Below, piece after piece: positions 1 through 5,690 of a stretch of DNA of 8,189 bases. The DNA lies in contig CALAVC010000165.1 of NCBI GenBank assembly GCA_937892095.1, positions 1-8,189 of the forward strand. The letters run 5' to 3'. The notes beneath the pieces were generated by a model that was not told the DNA's origin, did no database searches, and saw only the letters and a program-made list of their open reading frames with translations. The translations under genes were made by a program, and so were the position numbers. Position 1 is the first letter of the stretch, and every line of letters starts with the position of its first letter. The stretch comes from an uncultured Bacteroidales bacterium. GTDB lineage: Bacteria > Bacteroidota > Bacteroidia > Bacteroidales > Marinilabiliaceae.

Positions 1-2
1 TA

Positions 3-65
3 CGTTTAAGCACAGAACTTACAGGTAGAATTCACCTGGTTGCGGATACGCATAATCAGAAATAA
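3..65 (+). CDS. 3' end of an unrecognised upstream gene (partial)
   Basis: One forward frame is open from the left edge to a TAA at 63-65 and reads RLSTELTGRIHLVADTHNQK; the other two forward frames stop within the first 30 bases. The fragment is too short to assign to a family and I do not recognise it. It is on the same strand as the following regulator gene, 31 bases away, so it may be the last gene of the preceding transcription unit. It could also be a chance open stretch. Confidence 0.35.
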   Translation, partial: RLSTELTGRIHLVADTHNQK

Positions 66-83
66 AAACAAATTTTGTTTTTA
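63..83. promoter_or_regulatory. Perfect 21-bp inverted repeat upstream of the S24 regulator; candidate operator
   Basis: Arms TAAAAACAAA and TTTGTTTTTA flank a single central T, giving ten paired positions with no mismatch. It begins on the stop codon of the upstream fragment and ends 13 bases before the regulator start. The segment AAATTTTG (70-77) inside it is one base away from the Bacteroides -7 consensus TAnnTTTG, so a bound dimer would cover a possible promoter. CI/LexA-like proteins commonly bind such dyads in front of their own gene, so autoregulation is a reasonable inference. The dyad is very AT-rich and has no usable hairpin loop, which argues against a strong terminator, although a chance palindrome is possible. 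Confidence 0.4.
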
Positions 84-96
84 AAGTTGTAATTAA

Positions 97-861
97 ATGG
101 TTTTTAAACAATTAACATTTAACTTTGTAGAAAATCAGGAATGTATGGAGCCAGCAGAAGCAGTTACCCTAAGAGAGCAGATAAACGAAAGATTTCGTAC
201 GGCAGTATATTATTTGTTGGAGAATAAGTATGCAAGAAATAAAAACGAGATAATGACCAATCTTGGTCTGTATTTGGGTAGGCTATCGCTGTTGCTTGAA
301 CGCAAAGCAAATGTGTCGACTGATAATTTATGTAGCCTTTCGAGGGCGTATGGTGTATCGACAGACTATTTGTTGCTTGGCGTGGGACCTATTGTTAAGA
401 GCGACAATGGTAGTGAGATGACGTATGGGGACAATAGACCTAATTTAGTAGAGCGGAAAGGCTTTTTGCCTTTGATACCTATCACGGCAATTGCAGGATT
501 TAATGGTGTCGACGCAAATGGCGTAAGGTTCGAGGATTGCGTTAATTATTATGTGCCAGAATTTGCCGATGCTGGGGCTGATTTTTTAATCAGGATAAAG
601 GGAAGTTCTATGGTGCCGACTTATATTAGCGGTGACCTTGTAGCATGTCAGCGAGCGAATACGAATATGTGGCTTGATTATGGCGAGGTGTATATTGTTG
701 ATAGTCAGCAAGGAGCAATGCTTAAAAGAATATTCCAAGACATAGAAGATGAATCTATTCTCATCTGCAAGAGTGATAATACGGACGTTGCTCCGTTCAA
801 GATACGCAAGAATGAGATACGTAGTCTATCGAAAGTTTTGGGAGTAATACGAAGTGCATAA
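97..861 (+). CDS. CI/LexA-like transcriptional regulator with S24 peptidase domain
   Basis: 254-residue two-domain regulator. Residues about 25-95 form an XRE/CI-like helix-turn-helix region; the stretch LCSLSRAYGVSTDYLLLG (78-95) is typical of the last helices of that fold. Residues about 123-250 are a peptidase S24 domain: KGSSM (168-172) supplies the predicted nucleophile Ser171, and Lys210 in AMLKR fits the general base. The 39-residue Ser-Lys spacing is close to that of LexA (37). An Ala-Gly pair at 133-134 (TAIAGFNG) lies about 37 residues before Ser171, where LexA-type proteins self-cleave, so RecA-stimulated autocleavage is possible but unproven; many S24 regulators in this phylum may not cleave. 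Start at 97 follows an A/T-rich leader without a Shine-Dalgarno site; Met17 (145) is an alternative. It leads the hotdog gene by 15 bases and could control that operon. It could also be a relic prophage or mobile-element repressor, but no phage genes are visible. Confidence 0.88.
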   Translation: MVFKQLTFNFVENQECMEPAEAVTLREQINERFRTAVYYLLENKYARNKNEIMTNLGLYLGRLSLLLERKANVSTDNLCSLSRAYGVSTDYLLLGVGPIVKSDNGSEMTYGDNRPNLVERKGFLPLIPITAIAGFNGVDANGVRFEDCVNYYVPEFADAGADFLIRIKGSSMVPTYISGDLVACQRANTNMWLDYGEVYIVDSQQGAMLKRIFQDIEDESILICKSDNTDVAPFKIRKNEIRSLSKVLGVIRSA

Positions 862-876
862 AATATAATTCTCCTT

Positions 877-1233
877 ATGGAAGATTTTTTTAAAATATTA
901 TCAAAAGAACAAAAAGCAGACGGTACGTACGTCTACAAATTGGTGCTTAATAAAGAGCACAAAGTATTTAAAGGTCATTTCCCGGGAAAACCAGTTACTC
1001 CGGGCATTATGTCGATAATGACTGTAAGAGAGTGTGTGGAAGATGCTCTATCGATTGGTGCTACGCGCTTGGCGAGCATTAAAGATGCAGTGTATTTTGC
1101 CCCCATAATACCAGACGGAACAGCGCTAAAAGTGAGTTTTACAGTGGACGAAAACTTGAATGTTCAAGCTAAAATAGATAACGAAAAAGAAGAAACACTG
1201 ACACGCATACGTGCCACGCTTTGTAGACAATAG
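877..1233 (+). CDS. FabZ-like hotdog-fold 3-hydroxyacyl-ACP dehydratase, aryl-polyene-cluster type
   Basis: 118-residue single hotdog domain. FabZ enzymes dehydrate 3-hydroxyacyl-ACP to trans-2-enoyl-ACP in the cytoplasm. The diagnostic block HKVFKGHFPGKPVTPGI (28-44) contains the catalytic His34 in GHFPG and the PVTPG turn. The acidic residue that housekeeping FabZ carries 14 positions after this His is Met48 here; the nearest Glu is Glu52 (VRECVED). The protein is shorter than housekeeping FabZ (about 145-150 residues), and its partners (GT2-DUF2062 and MMPL-PlsC) match polyene-type clusters, so I infer a specialised dehydratase and not the main FabZ. Its start lies 15 bases after the S24 gene and its last 23 bases overlap the next gene in another frame, indicating one transcript. 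With the acid residue displaced, it may use Glu52, act as a non-catalytic thioester-binding protein, or be inactive. Confidence 0.8.
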   Translation: MEDFFKILSKEQKADGTYVYKLVLNKEHKVFKGHFPGKPVTPGIMSIMTVRECVEDALSIGATRLASIKDAVYFAPIIPDGTALKVSFTVDENLNVQAKIDNEKEETLTRIRATLCRQ

Positions 1234-2191
1234 TGGCTCAGAAGCCATAATAAAACTAAAAAAATTCGAGCGAAAAACAGAGAATATATATGCCATCGTA
1301 TGGACTGACGGATATTCAGAAGTTGAGTACGATGGTATTGTATTTTCGTGCGGTGAAATGACGGAAAAAGAAATATTTGAAATTGTACGAAATGTAAGAG
1401 ACGGGAATAATGAGGTTTTAGTTGGTTCAGATGGGACGAGTATTTCACGTCTGACAAACGCACTATATAGGATTGAGACACTAACAAAAATAGATGATGC
1501 AAAGGGGTGCATTAGGTATTTGCCTACAAATATATATGAGGAGATAGGTGATAAATATTTTGTTAGCGACCGAATGACTGAGCAATTGGTTCGCCTGAAT
1601 TGGAAAGGTGTGAAAATAAGGAACATTTGCGTTCAGAAAGGGCTGAGAAGCTTAGGAAGAAAGAATATTTTGGCACACATACGGCGACACACTGTATTGC
1701 TTTTGGAAGCTTTTGTTCGTCATCACATAACGGCATGGAAATGGCTGGTAAATGGTGGGCTAAAAAGGTATATAGATAAGAATTTGTTGCATTGCAAAGA
1801 CAGTAATGCATGCATAGCATCATCGGTGTCGCTTGGAGTGTGCATGTCGGTCTTACCAATATGGGGTGGACAAATGGCTGTTGCCTTGGCAATAGCTCAC
1901 GTGCTAAGATTAAATAAGATTGTAGTAACGGCATTCACAAACATATCGTTGCCACCATTTATTCCGTTTATAGTCATTGCATCGGCAAGACTTGGAAGTC
2001 TGATAACTGGACAAGATGTAATGGTGACAACAGAAAATGTCAGTGCAGAGAAGTTAGGTAATTCATTTCTTGTGTATGCATTGGGAGCTACGATTTTGGG
2101 TGTTTGTTTGGCAGCAGTTGTATGGTTACCTACATGGCTACTATTGGCTATTGCCAGACGAAAAAGAAGTACAAAAACAAACACAAAATAA
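1211..2191 (+). CDS. N-terminally truncated GT2-family glycosyltransferase fused to DUF2062 membrane domain
   Basis: 326 residues from a GTG start at 1211, placed there because the frame is closed by TGA at 1199-1201. Residues about 8-141 resemble the second half of a GT2 domain: NIYAIVWTDG (25-34) corresponds to the usual YAITxDxDGQH strand, VGSD (71-74) to VGSR, the KIDDAKGCIRYLP block (93-105) to the DTQSGFRLYP block, and WKGVKIRNICV (131-141) to the end of the domain. The preceding nucleotide-sugar-binding part (PTYNN and NDGSTD motifs) is missing, and the metal-binding DxD has become WTD, so glycosyl transfer is unlikely. Residues about 165-316 are a well-preserved DUF2062 domain: KDSNACIASSVSLGV (196-210), LPIWGGQ (215-221), then NISLPPFIPF (244-253), with three or four membrane helices. 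Basic C-terminal tail RRKRSTKTNTK. It overlaps the hotdog gene by 23 bases and precedes the MMPL gene by 8. ATG at Met50 is an alternative start and would remove still more of the GT part. Confidence 0.75.
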   Translation: MPRFVDNSGSEAIIKLKKFERKTENIYAIVWTDGYSEVEYDGIVFSCGEMTEKEIFEIVRNVRDGNNEVLVGSDGTSISRLTNALYRIETLTKIDDAKGCIRYLPTNIYEEIGDKYFVSDRMTEQLVRLNWKGVKIRNICVQKGLRSLGRKNILAHIRRHTVLLLEAFVRHHITAWKWLVNGGLKRYIDKNLLHCKDSNACIASSVSLGVCMSVLPIWGGQMAVALAIAHVLRLNKIVVTAFTNISLPPFIPFIVIASARLGSLITGQDVMVTTENVSAEKLGNSFLVYALGATILGVCLAAVVWLPTWLLLAIARRKRSTKTNTK

Positions 2192-2199
2192 CGACCTAA

Positions 2200-5100
2200 A
2201 TGGTAAGAATATTTGGGGTAATATACGAAACTCTTGAAAAATCGAGATTTCGAATAATAGGATTAGCATTGCTACTTCTATTATTCTTGGCTATTGGCAT
2301 CGGTCGGCTCAAGATAGACAAAAGCATATCTACTTTTTTCCCAGAGACAGATGCTGAAACAGAGTTTGCAATGACGCATATTTCGACGATGGAAAGGGTG
2401 GTTATTGCTGTTGACTCGGGAGATTTTGAAACGTTGACCAATGCGGCAGAAGAGATTGCACAAGCATTGAGAGAAAAACTTGCAGATAAAGTCAAAATTA
2501 GCTTGTATTATGACGACGAAGTTGTTAATGCGACGAGTGAATATGTATATACTCACCTTTCTCAGTTGCTGACAGAGGACGACTACGAACAAATAAATGC
2601 ACGGCTGACACTCGACAGCATCGAGGATAGGATTAAAAACATTAAGCAATTGTTGTTGTCGCCAGGTGGAAGTGCCATTTCTGATTTTGTAGGTCGAGAT
2701 CCGCTAATGTTTGGAATGCCAATCTTGAATAAAGTGGCAAATTCGACATCGCAGAGTAGTAGTATAACAATTACGGACGGCTACATGACAAATCGTGATG
2801 GGACGAAACTACTAATGTTTGCCGACCTTCTAAATGAAGATTATAATGACATCTTTTGTCGTGCTATAAAAGATGTAACGGACAGTGTATCAAGCGAATA
2901 TAAAGTAACATGTTGGGGCTACGGAGCTCCGCTTGTGACCAAAGAAAATAGCGACAGGGTAAATAGCGATGAAAAAATAACTATGAGCATTGCTCTGACG
3001 GCAATAGTCATTCTTTTTTTGCTTGTTTTTAGGTCGGTATATTCTGTTGTAGTTCTGATGTTGCCAGTAATCTTTGGAGCGACAACTGCAATAGCAACTT
3101 TTGGGCTTTGGGGGCGTCCGCTATCCATAATGTCGACAGGTGGAGGAGCAGCAGTACTCGGCATAGCACTCGGCTACTCAATACACATGCTTACGCACGC
3201 ACAACATACAAGCGACGTAAAAAAGTTAATAGCCGAAATGGCTCGTCCGATGACAATTGGCAGTCTGACAACAGTGGGAGCCTTTGTAGCACTGCTATTT
3301 ACAAAGTCGCGAGTTTTGCAAGATTTGGGATTATTAGCATCGGTGGCGCTGATTGCAACACTATTGTTCTGCTTAATTTTTTTGCCACACATGATAAAAA
3401 TTAGTGGTGGAAAGAAAACGTATGCAATGGACGTATTAAACAAATTTGCGTCATACGACTTTTCGCGCCACACATCCTTGATAATAGCTATTGTTGCAGT
3501 GTTTGCCGTGTGTTTTTTCCACTTCACAGATGTCAGGTTTAATAACGACATGAGTGTGCTTAACTATTCGGGAGATACGCACTTGAAAGAATCACAAACA
3601 GTTATATCTGAAATTTTAGGTATAGACCCAGATAGCGAGACTGCACAATTCATCTTGGTAACAGAATCGGCAGATAGCTTGCCGGAAATGCTTGACCGAG
3701 CTTGTAAGGTGGCGACTTCGGTTGGGGCAACAGAAGTTCAATCGATAAGCAACTATTTATTGCCAACAGAGAAGCAGAGAACTATTGGAGCTAAAGAATG
3801 GGGAAGGATAAATTCTCATGCCGACGAGATAAAACAAATGGTGGAGAGTGTCGCAGAAAAAAACGGATTTAAGAAAGACGCTTTTGCAGATTTCTTTAAG
3901 TTGATTCACACGCCCCCCACCCTTTCGGCTCCGAGTTTTGAAGAGCTCCATGCAATGCCTTTGCTTGCCGACATGATAACCATTGCTGAAGGAAAAGCCC
4001 TTGTTCCGATAAACATATCAACGCCACGCGAAAGAAGAGATGCGATAATAAATTGCGTTGGAAATATATCGGGTGTGGCTGTAACCGACATGGGGTATTA
4101 TGCATCTAAAATGTCAGAAAACATGGTAGATGATTTTAATTATTTGCTAATGATAAGTTCCATAATTGTGTCGTTGGGACTAATCTTATCGTACAAACGA
4201 GCGGAGCTATTTCTGATGACAATAACTCCTATGGCAGTGAGTTGGGTAATCATTTTGGGGCTTATGGCTATTTTTGACGTAGAATTTAATGTGGTAAACA
4301 TCATACTTTCAACATTTATTTTTGGTGTGGGCGACGACTACAGCATTTTCATTATGGACGGGCTACAACAAAAATATCGAACAGGGAAGAATGACATTCT
4401 TAGTGGACATAAAACAGCAATAGTACTTTCGGCTTTGGTTGCCATAATTGGTCTTGGAGCACAAACATTTGGAAAACATCCTGCAGTACATTCTCTTGGC
4501 TTAATATCAATTTTTGGACTTACGGCAGTCATCATAACGAGTCTTGTAGTTCAGCCCGTACTATTTAGACTATTCGTTGTCAGACCATCGGAAAAATACG
4601 TTCCGTTGACTCTAAGCCTCTTATTATCAAGCATCTACATTAACGCACTTGTTTTCTGTGCTTGTATTTTGGCACAAGTTATTATAGCAATTTCGACACT
4701 AATCCCATCCGAAAAGATTCGATTCGACGTTAGTCATTATGCTGTGCATTATATTGTAAGATTCTTTACTTGGTTGGCATCGTTTTGTGGGAGACATAAA
4801 CCAACGTTTAAAGTGAATGATACGGATAAGTCGTACGTCTATGTGGCAAACCATTTGTCGTCGCTTGACATAGTGTCTGTCATATCGTCTTGCCCGAAGA
4901 GTGTTTTTGTGGTAAAAAATTGGATCGTTAAGTCGCCATTGATAGGTTTTGTGGCAAGACGATTGGGCTACTTTGGATTAGAAGCAGAATTGACCGAAGA
5001 ACAAAAGAAACGCATAAGAAAATATATATCGTGGGGCTATTCGGTAGTTGTATTTCCAGAAGGGACTCGCTCGTCAGATGGAGCTGTACACAGATTTCAT

Positions 5101-5613
5101 AAGGGCGCATTTATGTTGGCTGCAGAAATGCAAATACCTGTAAGAGTCGTAGTTTTTTATGGCAACGATAAAATTCTTGGTAAGCAATCTGGATTCTTAT
5201 ATATGCGGGCGAAAACAGATGTCATGTTGCTCGATGAAGAATTCGTGATACTGGCAGATAGGGTGACAGAATATACACGACACATACAAGAAGTCGTGCG
5301 AAATAAATATGCAGAAATGTGCGAAAAACATTCAAACACCGATGTGTACTATAAAGATTTATTAAAACTGCTCTATGCCTATCGAGGAAGTGATTTGGAA
5401 CAAGACGTAAGTAGATTTATCAAAAGTGTAGACAAACAAGAAGTTGATGTGCACGTTGAAAATTGCGGCGTCGGAATATCAGCATATTGGGTCGCCATGC
5501 ATCATAAAGATGTGGATATAGACGCAACAGACACAGACAGCGAGAAAATAGACATAGCCAAAAACATATTTATGCTCAGAAGGTTGCCTAAACTAAGTTT
5601 TAGGACTCGATAG
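2200..5613 (+). CDS. MMPL/RND-family exporter fused to PlsC-type acyltransferase and truncated SAM methyltransferase
   Basis: 1137-residue multidomain inner-membrane protein. Residues 1-800 are an MMPL/RND-like permease: first helix about 18-35, periplasmic domain, helices about 258-400, helix 426-440, a second periplasmic domain, then helices about 645-790 with the FGVGDDYSIFIMDG motif (708-721). This family exports lipids or hydrophobic products. After a hydrophobic linker (about 803-833), residues about 845-1040 form a lysophospholipid-type acyltransferase with catalytic NHLSSLD (884-890) and FPEGTRS (952-958). The tail (about 1060-1137) begins a class I SAM methyltransferase: VENCGVGISAYWVA (1086-1099) is a degenerate motif I and DATDTDSEKIDIA (1108-1120) the acidic post-I strand, but the protein stops soon after, at LPKLSFRTR. 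Related Bacteroidota proteins carry all three domains complete, so about the last half of the methyltransferase is missing. Only 77 bases separate it from the next gene, too few to hold the remainder in another frame. Start is ATG, 8 bases after the preceding stop. Confidence 0.88.
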   Translation: MVRIFGVIYETLEKSRFRIIGLALLLLLFLAIGIGRLKIDKSISTFFPETDAETEFAMTHISTMERVVIAVDSGDFETLTNAAEEIAQALREKLADKVKISLYYDDEVVNATSEYVYTHLSQLLTEDDYEQINARLTLDSIEDRIKNIKQLLLSPGGSAISDFVGRDPLMFGMPILNKVANSTSQSSSITITDGYMTNRDGTKLLMFADLLNEDYNDIFCRAIKDVTDSVSSEYKVTCWGYGAPLVTKENSDRVNSDEKITMSIALTAIVILFLLVFRSVYSVVVLMLPVIFGATTAIATFGLWGRPLSIMSTGGGAAVLGIALGYSIHMLTHAQHTSDVKKLIAEMARPMTIGSLTTVGAFVALLFTKSRVLQDLGLLASVALIATLLFCLIFLPHMIKISGGKKTYAMDVLNKFASYDFSRHTSLIIAIVAVFAVCFFHFTDVRFNNDMSVLNYSGDTHLKESQTVISEILGIDPDSETAQFILVTESADSLPEMLDRACKVATSVGATEVQSISNYLLPTEKQRTIGAKEWGRINSHADEIKQMVESVAEKNGFKKDAFADFFKLIHTPPTLSAPSFEELHAMPLLADMITIAEGKALVPINISTPRERRDAIINCVGNISGVAVTDMGYYASKMSENMVDDFNYLLMISSIIVSLGLILSYKRAELFLMTITPMAVSWVIILGLMAIFDVEFNVVNIILSTFIFGVGDDYSIFIMDGLQQKYRTGKNDILSGHKTAIVLSALVAIIGLGAQTFGKHPAVHSLGLISIFGLTAVIITSLVVQPVLFRLFVVRPSEKYVPLTLSLLLSSIYINALVFCACILAQVIIAISTLIPSEKIRFDVSHYAVHYIVRFFTWLASFCGRHKPTFKVNDTDKSYVYVANHLSSLDIVSVISSCPKSVFVVKNWIVKSPLIGFVARRLGYFGLEAELTEEQKKRIRKYISWGYSVVVFPEGTRSSDGAVHRFHKGAFMLAAEMQIPVRVVVFYGNDKILGKQSGFLYMRAKTDVMLLDEEFVILADRVTEYTRHIQEVVRNKYAEMCEKHSNTDVYYKDLLKLLYAYRGSDLEQDVSRFIKSVDKQEVDVHVENCGVGISAYWVAMHHKDVDIDATDTDSEKIDIAKNIFMLRRLPKLSFRTR

Positions 5614-5623
5614 GCACGAAGTG

Positions 5624-5653
5624 TTAAACTATCGTTACAAAAACGTATATTTG
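5624..5653 (+). promoter_or_regulatory. Bacteroides-type promoter for the phosphate transporter
   Basis: TATATTTG at 5646-5653 is a perfect match to the Bacteroidota -7 element TAnnTTTG. GTTA at 5623-5626 gives a partial -33 TTG-like element with a 19-base spacer. Transcription would begin near 5658-5662, leaving a leader of about 30 bases before the ATG at 5691. This suggests the transporter has its own promoter. No hairpin terminator is visible between the MMPL stop at 5611-5613 and this site, so read-through from the upstream operon is also possible. Confidence 0.6.
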
Positions 5654-5690
5654 TAAGCAGATACTAAACCTAACCCTCAAATAGGGCAAT

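Noticed and set aside
97..861. Prophage or integrative element marked by the CI-like repressor
   Set aside because: No integrase, attachment repeat, tRNA or phage gene is visible, and base and codon use match the neighbouring genes. A wider window would be needed to revisit this.
877..1233. Housekeeping FabZ of fatty acid synthesis
   Set aside because: The protein is short, lacks the usual catalytic Glu position, and sits with polyene-cluster-type genes and not with lpx or fab genes.
1126..1626. Minus-strand 166-codon open frame across the hotdog/GT junction
   Set aside because: It lies antisense to two genes with recognisable domains, its product (Ser/Phe-rich) resembles no family, and it has no promoter or neighbours of its own. 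The same holds for the other antisense frames inside the MMPL and transporter genes.
3913..3918. Run of six C inside the MMPL gene, possible phase-variable tract
   Set aside because: The run is short, encodes an ordinary TPPT segment in frame, and the frame stays open on both sides; six bases is weak for slipped-strand switching.
5614..5690. Possible frameshifted remainder of the methyltransferase domain
   Set aside because: The gap has room for at most about 25 codons, contains a promoter-like element, and shows no methyltransferase-like peptide in any frame. Truncation fits better than a simple frameshift.
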